Source: Branchiostoma floridae
Lineage: Eukaryota > Chordata > Leptocardii > Amphioxiformes > Branchiostomatidae
DNA: 64,000 nt
Assembly (NCBI RefSeq): GCF_000003815.2
Contig: NC_049991.1
Coordinates: forward strand, 10,362,821 to 10,426,820
Reading direction: 5' to 3'
Under the pieces are notes generated by a model. It had not been told where the DNA came from. It worked only from the letters and a program-made list of their open reading frames with translations, and made no database searches. Below are positions 11,254 to 23,995 of the stretch, in pieces; position 1 is the first letter of the stretch; every line of letters begins with the position of its first letter. The position numbers and the translations under genes are program-made.

Positions 11254-11392
11254 GTACAATGGTACAGTCTGGCCCCCTCTCCCCGGCCTACTCTCCTCGG
11301 CCTGTCCTCCCCATATGGCTGGCACCGGGAGCGCTCCTTACCCCACTCCTGGCGGTCGACACTGTTCGAAGAAAGAGACACTCTGCGACTGA
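11254..11392 (+). CDS. Possible 3'-terminal coding exon of an upstream gene
   Basis: A strong pyrimidine-rich acceptor (ttttctcccctacag) directly follows the transposon end. One frame then runs 45 codons to a TGA at 11390-11392, rich in Pro, Gly and Ser (it begins YNGTVWPPLP). The stretch is GC-rich compared with its surroundings, as exons here usually are. I do not recognise the protein, and another frame is also open to 11550, so the coding claim is weak. Confidence 0.3.
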
Positions 11393-11399
11393 ATGAAGT

Positions 11400-13558
11400 A
11401 CTGCAACACGAGCTGTCAGCAACTTCTCTTCATAACCGAATGTCGATCTTAAACGCGATGGTAGTTTTTGTATTCGAGTCCATTTTTGCGCCTAAAAGAG
11501 AGCTTGATAGACTTGATTTAATAAATGTCTTTGGTTTGCATGGCTGGTAGCCTTGCGTAAAAATCGGTTTGTTTTGAGTACGGTTGCAATACTTCAGTTA
11601 GTCGCATAGTGTCTCTTTTGAACCGTGCAGACTGTGCGTATGTAAATTTAACACGTTCACTGTTTTATAATCAGGAAACTGCATCGTAAGTAAGCCGTTC
11701 AACAATACAGTCTATTGCTTGATTGAAACAGAAACTATATGGATTCTTGTGGTGCATGTAATGTGATCATATGGCTGGCGTTTAGGGACACTCGGTTGAA
11801 ATTGTCGGTTTAACAAGGAGACCACTTAAGAGAATTGATTGAACACGCCGAGTTATATACGTTTGTGCCAATTTCATCATCCCCAGCACTAATAACATGC
11901 TTTATTGTGTAGGATTCTTTTCAATTTTTACTCAGACTATATTTCCCTCCTTTAGTGGACTGTTTTCATTTGTTGAAAACGTTTGTTAATGTACACTCAC
12001 TCATGATGAGTAGGTTATGGCTTTGGTTACCCCAGGAAGACAGAATATGTGATATAGTTTGAAAGTCACCCTATTTTCTAAATGCCATACATATTTGATA
12101 TCCATGCTACAGAAAGAGCATTACACTCTCTGTGTTCACTGGACTCTCAACTATTACTTGTCAAACTTTCATCAACCAAACAATGTACATACGTAAAATA
12201 GACAGTTTATTTTGAAACTTATAAACACTATTGTATAAAACACACAGCACAGTCGATGCATACAACTACCGTGCCGACAGCACTGACTCTTTAGACGGTA
12301 CATGTACATCACTTATCCATCATCCCGTAGTGTTTTTTGGAACCTTGAGTGTAGGTGTCATTAACATGGACATAGCTGACTGTACGAATGTATACTGGTA
12401 ATTCAACGTGCCTTGTCACGTCGACACACGTTGCCTGGAAAACTAACCATCACGATCTACTACATATTAACAATGTTCACAAGATGGAATGATTTAAACC
12501 AGGTTAAGATCTGCCATGTATATGACAGATACGTGTTATCTACAGGCGAATCTACTGTTTTCAATGTTGACCGTGCACGTGCGCTACCTTGCGGAACCTC
12601 GCGTTAGCACAGCTTCCCTACGTTTTTCATCCCACACTGTCACTGGATCCCACTTAGGAAGTCATAGAACATCAAACATGTACCGTCTGTTGTATACGTC
12701 ACACTGTGTAACATCGATTTTGGATCTTAACTTCTTTCTAAACACATTTATATGTACAATCACCCTTTCAACAACATGATAGTCTTACTTAGTTTATGCT
12801 GAAAATCATTCATAGCCCTTGAAACAATGTGACACAATATTACATACAAAGACATACCCGCACCTTATTCAGTAACCAGCCCAAATAGCACAATTTGTAT
12901 ATCAATGTCCAAGCAGATGTGCTGTACTAGTCTCATTTTCTACTGTTTGTTGGATAAGAACTAGATCAATATCGTAGTACGATGTATAAGAGAAATCAGT
13001 ACAGCGTATCTGCTTAGATATGTAGTACAATGTACATACGTACGTAAGTATATGTACATACATTAAGCAGCAAAGACATGGTACAATACCTACAAAACAC
13101 CCCTGACTTTAAACATATGTGATTGACAACAGCCGATGGCACATCGTGAAGTCATTTCCTGCTTCGTTGGGACTGAAGCCCCTCAGCAATAGGGAATGGC
13201 CGTTAAAGTTGTTTTGTTCAAACCGTGCCATCTTGTAACTGATGTTCCACAGTAGCAAAGATTGGACGGCATCGAAAATTTGTCATCTTGCGATAGGACT
13301 ATTCCATCAGCAAAGTCAATGGCAGCCCCCAGAAAAAGTCAAAATTAAAGAAATTGGGAGGTGAGTATTCAAAAAGTGGGCTTTAAACTATTTCTTAGAA
13401 TTTTAGACCAACGCATCCCTCGGCCAATTTTCACACACAGGTAAGGTACCTTTGGCACTCCTCAGACAATTATCACATAATATCAAGAGAACCAGCTCAC
13501 AGGCAAATATTTCATGAAGGATAAATTTTAAGGATAAGAGATATAATTTTTTTCTGTT
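11400..13558. other. Intergenic or 3' UTR sequence, no gene seen
   Basis: Only short random frames, no protein similarity that I recognise and no clear repeat. Confidence 0.5.
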
Positions 13559-16500
13559 CTACAACATAGTAGCTAGGAGTGCAAGCAGACAAGCGGCGAT
13601 CATAACTGTGATACTTTGCCGCGTAGCAGGAACGCCCCCTGTCAACTGCTGGGTATTGCATCCTGTGGTTGTGCAGCATTGATAGCATAGGGTAGAACCG
13701 CCGGACGCTGACTGGCAGTACTCGCTGCCGTAACCGTTGGATGAAGACGTGCAGGCGTAGGTAGTCCCCTCGAAGGTGTAACATCCGCGGGTCACCTCTA
13801 CAGTGCCGTTATCGTATGTCTTGTGGAACACCTGAAAATACAAGTCGATATTGTCATAAATAAGTCAGGTGACAGTGCAACAGTCACAAAATGTAACGCA
13901 AATACAGAATTGAAGTTGGAAGAAGAGTGATTTGGCATAGCTAATAATGAATAGCATCACCAGTAAGTTTTCACACTATCGCTAGGGTGTCTACCATAGA
14001 AAAATATATATATATACATTCATCTTATTTAGTAAGAGAAAGTGTCTGAAAGACATGCTTGTTGAAGCTGATATGAATGAGAGAAAGCTTACATGGCAGG
14101 ATGACTGTCCGGTACAGTTGGTGGTGGTGGTGTCCGATCCTGTCCCGCAGGTGTCACTGCTGTTTCCGGTACAGGAGCGGCACGACAGGGGCTGAAACAG
14201 TAGAGAAAGGATAAGTCATGCATTTCCTTGTGTTCAAACAAAAACGAAATATCAACAACGTATTTTCTTAAAGATTATTTTCTGAATAAGATGCCCAGAT
14301 TGCAATAACGTGTTGGTAATGGATACAATGCAAGGAGCCGAAAGCTTACCGCGACCGTTGTTGCGGCAGTTGAGGGTGCGGCGGTGGTGGCGGCGGCTGT
14401 GCCGGCGGCATTGGTTGCTGTGCCAGCGGCATTGGTTGCTGTGCCAGCAGCAGCTGTGCTCGCAGCTGCACCTGCTGTAGTCGCTGCGTTTGTTGCACCA
14501 GAGGCTGCTGCAGCGGTTGAGGCAGCTGCAGTGGAGCCAGCAGCTGCAGTGGAGCCAGCAGCTGCAGTGGAGCCAGCAGCTGCGGTGGATCCGGCAGCTG
14601 CGGTGCTGGCAGCTGCGGTGCTGGCGGCCGCGGTGGACGCAGCAGCAGTTGTTTGGGCAAAGCCTGCATGAAAATAATGCATATTAGAAAATAATACTTT
14701 CGTCCTCTATAACTGTTAGCAGCTTCTTGCTAAAACGACTATTGGTAGCAATATTGCGTGTGATCAGCCCACTTTAGACTCGGCCGTACAATCAGCCAAC
14801 GTTAAGGCGAACGTCCCATTTCCTACCCGGGGCCCGGCCGGGATGTTTGCGAAACGAAAAAATTAAGTTCATACATGTACCAATTAATGGCATGTTGTTG
14901 AATTATTTTTGGTCCGTTTTTTTGTTTCTTGTCTATTATGTCATACTCGCTTCCCAAAACTTCCCCTTTGTGGAAATGTGACGTTATCCTTATCGAGCAT
15001 GTCGGTAACTAGCTTGTCTCTGTTAGACAGTCAACACAGATGCCACGGTCTACTGATGGCTTCAGTATGCCCCGCCCCAGGCGGGTACGATTGTCAATAT
15101 CCGCCGACCCCCTCAAAGATACCCCTTTATTACACGTTCAGAAAACAGACCGTGTCAACATGTGGCTTTCTCGTAGTCTCTGTAGTACCCCATTCAGGGC
15201 GCGTTCACATGCGATGACACAGTAAATGACAGTTACGCTTGATTAAAACTGACAAGCCTCGCCCGTGCTCTAGCCAATCATAACGCCGCCCTGCCGTTCA
15301 CCATGACTTGGTATAATTTTGTTTCTCTCCGTTTCCATGCCGAGGGGTTTACAGGTACTCTAATGGGCAAATAATACACACCTTTATGCCTATTAGCTTT
15401 TACGCCCCCTTGAGGCTACATTCGTGTCATTGCACATGTCAGGAATGCAAATTTACAAAGTGCCAAGTCTTGACTCCGAGCCAATGTGACCTCCGTGCTT
15501 CAGTTAACGTACGTCCAACCAATATCGTTACAACAAACATGATTATTGTGTTTGGCTTCCGACGCCGTATGTTCTCCTTTCAGCTGTATAGATCTGCTAC
15601 CTTACCCATTATGTTGTTTCAATGCGGACGCAAATTTTGCTTTGAACAATACCCAAAATAGCCCATCTTTTGGCGGAGGTATGACACGTTGCACACCTAT
15701 GTTTAATTGCTGTCAGCCTAGAGGATAGGACTGAATACCCGTATTGATACACCCCTGTTGGATTGCTTAATGAGTCCCGTGTCGTCATGGATACCCCAAA
15801 CCCCACCATATAGTATACAAACAGACTCGGTAGCCATAGCGACGACCTTGTAACAATCCCTCCGGCAGTTCTCTGACTCAGACATAAGCCATGTTTACAC
15901 GTCTCTTCACCTCACTTTATATCCCAGCTTACCCAACAGCAGATATACGTACATGTCATGGATTCTGCACACACAGACACACAACAAGGCCTTAGAACAG
16001 CCATGTTTACCATGCTATCGTTACCCCATAACATGCCCATTAAGCTATCAAAGAAGCACTTCTTAACGCGCCAGAAATTTTGTTGTCGGCAATTTCGAAT
16101 AGAAATCTAAGCTTGTCATTGAATATGTAGAGATTTGTGTTTGTTAACGAAAAGATAGCCTTTCCAATTAGCCTAGTCAATTTTTCATGGACGTTGATAC
16201 GCGCTACATTAAGGTATATCAAAGATATACTATATCAAATCCCGATTTCGTGACTTATCAAAACCACACCTTTGGCTAGGTAATCCCTATGTACATGATA
16301 AAAGTCAACCCGCAGATCACGGTCCTTTTAAATGCCATTCCACATCCAAAATTTAACGAACGTAAGCTGATGTAAGGCTTCGCATATTTTCTTTGAAAAA
16401 TCTGCAATGCGTGCTGACTGTATTGGCTGGATTAAAGGTTGACGCGCCACTGTCACCAATACCCCGTTAAGTACAATACAGTGCACGTGTGTATCTTGCG

Positions 16501-16584
16501 GTTCAGGAAATGTAAATCATAAAAAATCTTACCTGATCTACAAATAGCAAGGAAGAAGAACGCTGTCAGGATAAACTGCTTCAT
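13559..16584 (-). CDS. Secreted, probably GPI-anchored Ly6/uPAR-domain protein with Ala/Thr-rich stalk
   Basis: Four coding exons on the minus strand: 16584-16533, 14663-14350, 14191-14093 and 13831-13559, all with GT-AG junctions and matching phases, giving 245 aa. Exon 1 encodes a signal peptide (MKQFILTAFFFLAICRSG). Exon 2 (residues ~22-122) is a low-complexity stalk of STAAA and GSTAAA-type repeats, likely O-glycosylated. Exons 3 and 4 carry a cysteine-rich domain that starts LSCRSC and ends CYQCCTTTGCN, the hallmark of the three-finger Ly6/uPAR fold. The last ~20 residues are hydrophobic and end at the stop, as expected of a GPI-anchor signal. The ligand is unknown. Nothing suggests venom function: Ly6/uPAR proteins are ordinary cell-surface proteins in animals. 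The long first intron holds a MITE. Confidence 0.75.
14384..14663 (-). repeat. Ala/Ser/Thr codon repeat inside the Ly6-like gene
   Basis: A coding minisatellite based on gcagctgc-type units with periods of 15 and 18 bases, encoding STAAA and GSTAAA blocks. Copy number in such tracts is prone to change between alleles. Confidence 0.7.
14811..14984. mobile_element. MITE, family with CCGGGGCCCGGCCGGG near its left end (copy 1)
   Basis: Starts acgtcccatttcc followed by ccggggcccggccggga, and ends tggaaatgtgacgt, giving imperfect inverted ends (acgtcacatttcc type). It lies in intron 1 of the Ly6-like gene. A second copy is at 22970-23156. Confidence 0.6.
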
Positions 16585-19083
16585 CTTTTCAGTCTTGTCT
16601 TGTCTCTTTGGCTTGAATTCTGTGAGAACAAATGATCGGACCGGGTTACAATTATGATTGAAACACTGAAGCCTGTATTCACATCCCACCTGGCAGTGCT
16701 TTAGACGGATCTGCGCGCATTCGGGGTAAATCTCACCACCTGATGTTCCTCTTGATGTAAGGGGAAGGCTTTGCTGCGTGAATGAGTTGCATGCGAAGGC
16801 AAATCCCCACATAACCCGTCCGCGTCACTGTCACAGAAAAGCCCGCGGGTAGATAGCAAGTGCGTCACCATAAAATCATCGGTAATTTGTGTTTACCTGA
16901 GCGAAATCTTTCGCTCTCTGTGAGTGAGGATACTTCAATCTATTGAGTATCAGTATTGGTACGTTTTTAAAAGAGGGAATTTGGTTAAGATGGCCCTACA
17001 AGGTAAGGATCAGAAACTAGAGAGGAGTCACCTTGCGTGGAGGCGCTCACGTAGGCGTCACGAGTTTTTGCTGGCGTGGCTCCAAACCGCACCTTGCGAA
17101 ACATGTATTGAATGCGGAAATCCACTCCTATCTTTGACTTTCAGGGGAACGGCTCAACCAATAATGAGAATGAGAAGCAAATGTCAGACCCATTATTCAG
17201 GTATGGAAGGCTTACAATATTACCTTTTGATGAGATTTATCAGGCTTTAACATTGTGCTATAATACTGGGCCACCGCGTGTCACCTGAACAGGTCGCGTC
17301 ATCTTGCTTGACCGTCAGCCGCGGAAGATGTAACGTTAGATTTCAAGTGGGCGTAAAACAGAGAAGGTAGGCAGCGTTACATTACTTCTGTAGGGTCGTC
17401 CTGCTCTAGAATCGACGTACGATATGTGGTTTTGCGAATGCGAAACCCCTTGTGTGAAACGCGACGTTTTATCCGACGCCTCTTCATTTTTAGTTTTGTT
17501 ACAAAAAACATTCGAAAAGGATCGTACTAATGGTTACAAATTATCTTTTGGATTCAAGAACGTAGTTTTAAGGGTGAAAGGATCGTTTGGCGATATCAAA
17601 AATAAAACTTAATTTTTTCATAACCACAACGAAAAAAAATGTTTTCAGAACAAGATATGCTAAAGAAACACTCAAATTATTCAGAAATATGCATATTGCC
17701 GATGTATGTTAAGAACTTTAAGCATGGCAAGGAAATAAAAAGAAAGAAACTAACGCTAACGCACCTGATGTTAGCAGTGTCCGGGCCTGATGCTCAGTAT
17801 GACTGTCGCGCAGGTGAGGTGACGCTGCATATATGTATCCCCCGTTACCAAGCAACGCGCCATGTTTTGTCAATATTGTATCACCACCACAGAAACATGT
17901 ACATAGACACAAACACACTCGCATCACCAGACACGCCTTACTACTACAAACAACAGTTTTCCTAAATTCTGCAATATATGTTTTGTCCCGTGTTTCTGTT
18001 AACTGGAATGTCGTCATCATTGCACAGAAACTAAAACAAGACTTTTGCCCACTGAACATGTAGAAAATTCGGCGGAAAAATTACACGTGGGTACCTATGT
18101 AGCCTCTGAAAGTCTTTGGTAGTCTTTTTACGAAGGTTATAAGGAACGGATACAAATGTGATCTTGACTTTCTAATTTACAGTTGAAGAATTTGCGCGTT
18201 AAATCGGAACCAATTCCTAAAATTTGTCGCAAAAGTATTCTTTGATACACGATTGACGGGGTTTTCTATGTTTCATTTAGTAGCGGCCTTTTAACAATTC
18301 ATTAGCTACATGGGGTTGGCTTACTAGTATTTTCTCGCTTCTGATAACGGTTTTGGTATTTGAAATTCTACTCAGTGTATTGAAAGTTATTATTTTATCG
18401 AGAAAATGCGTTTCATTACGTCCTTCTTGATTTTAAGATGGCACTTCTGTCTTACAGATAAAATGGCAGCAAAGCGTAAGGACAGACTTTAGACAAGGTT
18501 GAGAGGATGATATAAGAAGATAATCCCCAGTTTATACGTAACCATGGTTACTGTGTACTCAGTAGCTTCCAGAGGTGATAAACCCCAGGTATTACAGAAA
18601 TGCCCCCTGTAAACTGCGTATACCCCGGGGAATACATGGCCATGTAGGTTCATATGTAAGAATATTTGTTTCAAACAAAATTAATTTGTTTTTCATCGGC
18701 ATTTAAGGGGGGTCACCATAAACTCTTAAAAAATTGTAAATTTTTACGAAAACAGTAATTCAGTATGTCAAACCCGTGTATTTACTTTGATTCGGTTTAC
18801 ATAAGAAAAATACACAAATGTAGAATAATCTGTAAGCATTCGGGTAACAAAAAACATCCTGAATTAAGAATGATCCCTGTTTTCGTTGAGTGTCCGAAAC
18901 GGATCCGATTACTGGTGTATCACCTGACTGAATTTTCAATTAGCGCGACAACAATTTAAATTTGTGGAATGAAAAAGAAGAGGGGTTGGTATGTATGACA
19001 TTTCAGGTACATGTATATGTCCTGAGGGAGGGGGGGGGCTGTGTTGAGATGATTTTTCCCTAGACACCATTGTGATGTGATGT

Positions 19084-19307
19084 GGTGAGTATCTCATTGC
19101 ACTTGGGGCACCGTTGCGGCACTGCGGGGTTCGTTCACTGCGGCACTGTTTTGTTATTTTCGCCTATTGTTTTATAATTTAGATATTGCGTAATACGTAA
19201 AAGTATAACTTAGAAGACAACAAACTACACAAAACGTAAGAAAATTCGTTCTTTATCTCTGAAATTCGTTGAGTAGTCTTTCGAGCCAAGTGCAGTGATA
19301 TACCACC
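19084..19307 (+). mobile_element. MITE pair A, copy 1
   Basis: Inverted ends ggtgagtatctcattgcac and (reverse strand) ggtggtatatcactgcac. The body is shared in inverted orientation with 23752-23995, including tagatattgcgtaat and aaaacgtaagaaaattcgt. It has no coding capacity. Confidence 0.7.
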
Positions 19308-22300
19308 TTTACCGTTCTGGTCATTGCGTTTAGCGTGACAAACATGAAGGTGACCACGGTTACCGGTCCCCAACACTGACGTAACCTGTCAATAAACGGT
19401 TTACCCTCCTGTCGTGTCATGTGTGAGGGACGGGACATCGGCCAGTCAGTCAGTCCGTGTCAACATTTAACAAATGTCACACCGACCCAGAGGAATTAAA
19501 CACCAAGCGACATCTAATTAAGAGACGGACGTCATCAACAGATATCAACATTTGGTGAGGAATCAATCAAAATACAATGAAACGCACACACAAATCTGGG
19601 TGGTTTATATCAAAGTCCAAAAGTGGACACTGACAAAAAAGGTGGTAAAATTAGCTTCTTCAGTTAACATTGCTTGTACATTTGCACTGTTGTGTTGTGG
19701 AATGCAAGTTTATAACCCCCCCCCCCCACCAGTCGACACTGTTTTATAATTACCACCGTACGGCGTATGGCATGTGAAAGCGGACAAGTGCAGTGATTGT
19801 TGAAAAGGAAACTGCGTGTATTTTATCTACGTCTCATTAGGTTAACAAGGGGATGAAACAAAAATACCAACACAGAAGAACTTGAAATATTTGAGATCAT
19901 TCATATTTCTATATTGACCTGTTTTCCCAACATACGATGTACACGGTACGGGTGAAACCTATACAATTACGGCCAGGTTTATGTCGCTATCAACAAAGAC
20001 ATCTCTGAAAGCACAACAATCGTTTTCTCCATATCCTTGTTAAGAATGCTTGGTGGTAACAACAACCGTTTACTCCATATCCTTGTTATGGTAGGTTTGA
20101 TGGTATTGTTTGCTACCGCAGGTGATATCACCCGGACGACTACGCTTTGACAGAAGAACGCGTGGTAAACATGTACCGGTGTTGTTCGTGCATTTTCTGT
20201 GACATCTATTTTGCCTATTTATGTGTATTTCTATCGATCGTTGGTTGTCGAAATTCAAAGAGCACGAGTCAAAGATAGTGGCTAAATTGCGCACAAAACG
20301 GTAGGGGGGGGGGGGTGCACCAGCCCCTGATCAACATTGAGATATTGAGCGACACTGACAGGCTGTCAAACTTTGACTGGTCTTACAATACAAGGAAAAT
20401 GCTTGATTGAGAATTTTTGCTCGCCTCTTTTTACCCCTCCGATGCAGTTTCCCCCGAAAAGAACTGTTTACCTGTCGCCGCTGTTCGGCTTATGAACAGT
20501 AATCGTATAATCCTCGCGTTAAGCACAGAACGGTGTACAACGCAACAATGCAGCTTTGGTATGGACTGAATCAAATTGCTATCAAACAGAGGCTTAGCAA
20601 ACTAAACGGTGGCCTTTGAGGTCATGCGCCATTCATAGTGCAGAGTAATTCAGTTAACGTTTGTTAACGTTACCACAATTCAGAAATGTAAAAGGGAACT
20701 GTAATAGAATCTACAGTTTGCTTTGTAACTTCAAGTCGAACTTGCACTACGAGATTCAAAGGTCCACGAAGTTAATTGGCCGCTTGTCTCTCTCGAAAAC
20801 GTTACGATGTCAGTGCACTTGTAGACGCTGTATTATAAACTTCATATAATTGCGCCTACTCTGAAGTAATAGATACCAGTGTTTGAACTCCTTTTGTCCT
20901 CGTAAATGGATCAGAAACTAAGCTAGATAGCACAATTTATGGTGCAACATGTGGCGCCGTGCAGCGCTATCGAAAACACTTAAATCTCTGGCAGTGTGCC
21001 GAGCTAGTCAAACCATCCTCTTATTGTACCAAATTCTCCACTAATCTCTGCACCTGTCCCCTGCCGAGCTTGTGAGGTACGTTACCAGGAGTAACGACAC
21101 GGAGCATTGGATGACCAATAGAAGGCGACGTTACAACATCGTTAGCCAATGTGCATCTCTGTCTCTCCAAACATCATGAGAGAAAGAACCCAACGAAACG
21201 ATGCATAATTCATTTCGTCTGACGTTTGTTGAACAAACACCAAGTGTTTTCATGTATCCAATACAAATAATTTTACTCCCACCATAAAATAGAAGATTAA
21301 AGTGTCGCCATCCGCTGTAGAACCTTTATTAGGTTTAACAGCAGGATCTTACCGTGTGTAGTTTATTGTTTATTGTGTACAGAACCTGCAGAACAAGAGG
21401 ACCCTGAATACACAGTTTACGAAGGGAGCCCATAAAAAAGTATTAAGACCACTGACAATGAAAATCGCCGAAATCTTCAACATAGAAAAAAGGACGGTCA
21501 TCTTTCTGCCCTTCATTAGAACAACTGCTCTCTATTATCATGTTCTCGTCGCATCTTTTCATCATATTTCAGTGTTCAGCCATTTGGTCACTTATTTTCA
21601 TCGCTATCATCTGAAAAAGACGGGAACGTTGCATGACCCTCCCCCTAATTCTTTAGATGACAGTTTGATAGCCCCAGGTATAGGTCGCATGGCAGAGGTC
21701 ATTTAGTCGAGTTCGAATAACAAGAAAAGCTTTCTTTTTCTATCTTATTGGTGTGTTACAAGCTGAGTCTTGCAACCCCCCATTTGTCTCCCCACCACAT
21801 ACACACACACAAAGAATTCGACAAAAAGAAATCAAAGATCTGAAATTACTTTGAGCTTTTGTGCAATTCTTGTTTCTACGTAATTCTGTCATGAAGTTTC
21901 ATGCCGTCCTGCGGGATCGACGCTGGACCAGGACAAAGCCAACCTTCCCATCCTGACAGTCTCTGTTTGTACCATCTTCCACCTCACATCCTAGGCCTGT
22001 CACTCTAGAATATTCAAATTACAGCGACAAAAAAAAAACAAAAAAAAACACCACCGATCGAAAACATTGCCTTCATTTCGATGGAGGTAAAACATTTTGT
22101 TTTCTTCAATGCACTATCTTTCTTTACTCGGCTTGGAAACAGAAACTCCCCTGATCGATTACGATATTGACTCGGGTGTATGGGCTACTAGTGTTTTATG
22201 TCCGTTTGTTAAAATCTTGTCTACTGGCACGGTGACAAGGGCTAAGACCGAAGGTTCATGCACATTCATGCACTTGTACATAATCCTAAAATGGGTGGGA

Positions 22301-22969
22301 GACAATGCGGGTGAGTATAGTGTTCCGAACAGGTGACAACAAACAAGTGGAGAATGGTTGCTAAGCTTAAGTTGGCTGGGCTGGGTTTCCGGCCGAAAAA
22401 CAAAGCCTTTTGAAATATGAGCTTTTCTTTTTGCATGGAGACGGAAATGTACCTACAAAATTACATAGGGGGCATGATAACAGTAGAATGTTGTGCTGCT
22501 ATCTACTTGTTAGATGAGTTATAGAGGCAAAACAAGTGCCATTGGGGAGGGGTGGGTGGGGCTTACGCCAAGGTCTAGGTCACATAAAACCGAACTATGC
22601 CACTTTCTATATCTATAAGTATGATTAATGATATTTGATAGATGTGAATGTTCAACCTCGTACGTAATGACTGTAGTAATAAATTGATAAAACAGTCTTG
22701 GACTAATAGAATAAATGATGATTGATTGTTAACTTCAAAGAGGAAAAATATTTGTTATAAATGGATAACACGCTTTACTGCCTCTTGAAATACTGAGAAA
22801 AATGCTGTTAAGAAGTTTATTAAAATATATTTCTCTATTTTCAAGAGATCGTACAGAAAACAGCTTCTCTGGCGCGCATGTTTTTGCTCAGCAGTCATCA
22901 CCCACTCTTTTTTAATAAGTGTAGTGGGTTCTTTTAAGTGCAGGAGTTTGACGCTGGGGCCCATAGCTA

Positions 22970-23156
22970 ACGTCACATGAACCGGGGCCCGGTCGGACTG
23001 TTTGTGGAAACGAAAAATAGAAATATATACGTAAAAATATACACCAATAATGCCCACGCATATTCTCTTTACATCTTGCGTAGTTTGGTGTATTTTATAT
23101 CACACTTTTCGTTCCTGAAAGCTTCCCGGCCGGGCCCCGGTTTGGAAATGTGACGT
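22970..23156. mobile_element. MITE, family with CCGGGGCCCGGCCGGG near its ends (copy 2)
   Basis: Inverted ends acgtcacatgaaccggggc and (reverse strand) acgtcacatttccaaaccgg, with an AT-rich core. It resembles the copy at 14811-14984. Confidence 0.65.
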
Positions 23157-23751
23157 ATACCTAAAGCTCCGGATCCCCATACACGGGGCCGGCGGCATTA
23201 CGCCACCCTCCGAAATGACGAGGCGACTCTTTCCAGTCGTGCCCAGACCCAGACTGAAATACCACTAGCTACTTGAACAAGCATCATACTAGCCTCAGTT
23301 GAGGATGACTGTTTTACATTTCGCCGATATCGGCCCTATACATGCGGGCATGAATTAGAGTTGGACTTGGCCAGGATTAAACCAGGCAAATCTATACGCA
23401 GAATACTGTATGAATGTTGTGTTGTCAATGACACGTCACCTGTATTTGCTGTCAATCCCCCCCAGCTCAGATATTGTGATTCACCCCGAGCGCTTCATAT
23501 CAGTTATCATATCTAGTATAGTACACAGCAAACAGAATTCACAGAAAGGAAGTACTTACCTGCAAAGTCTACCAGTATGTGTCCTATGCCGTATCTTCTG
23601 TTGCTTGATTCAAGCGTCTGTCAGAGACCGCTCTCTTATGCCTGTTGTCACCCCGCCGTCCGGAAATATGGCTTTACCCCTGAGTATCCTATAATTTACA
23701 CGGTAAACCTGCCTACGTCAACAGGTGATGCAGATGCCACAGTTGATACAC

Positions 23752-23995
23752 CAATGATACCTTCTCACTGAACTTGCGTCACCGGTGCGGCACTGCGGGG
23801 TTCGAAAATTCTCAACGAATTTCAGAGATAAAGACGAATTTTCTTACGTTTTGTGTATTTTGTTTGTCTTCTGAGTAATACTTTTACGCATTACGCAATA
23901 TCTAATTTATAAAACAAATCGTCGAAATTTCGAAAATAACACACCAGTGCCGCAGTGAACGAACCCGCGGCCGGCCGGTGCAGTGAGATACCACC
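23752..23995 (-). mobile_element. MITE pair A, copy 2
   Basis: Reverse-complement relative of 19084-19307. The ccacc end at 23991-23995 is well kept; the other end (near 23752) is degraded. Confidence 0.65.

Noticed and set aside
11197-11550. 117-codon frame crossing the right transposon end
   Set aside because: Its first part is terminal-repeat DNA; only the part after the acceptor might be exon, and another frame fits an exon equally well.
14384-14671. Alanine/valine-rich frame on the plus strand
   Set aside because: It is the antisense of the repetitive exon 2 of the Ly6-like gene.
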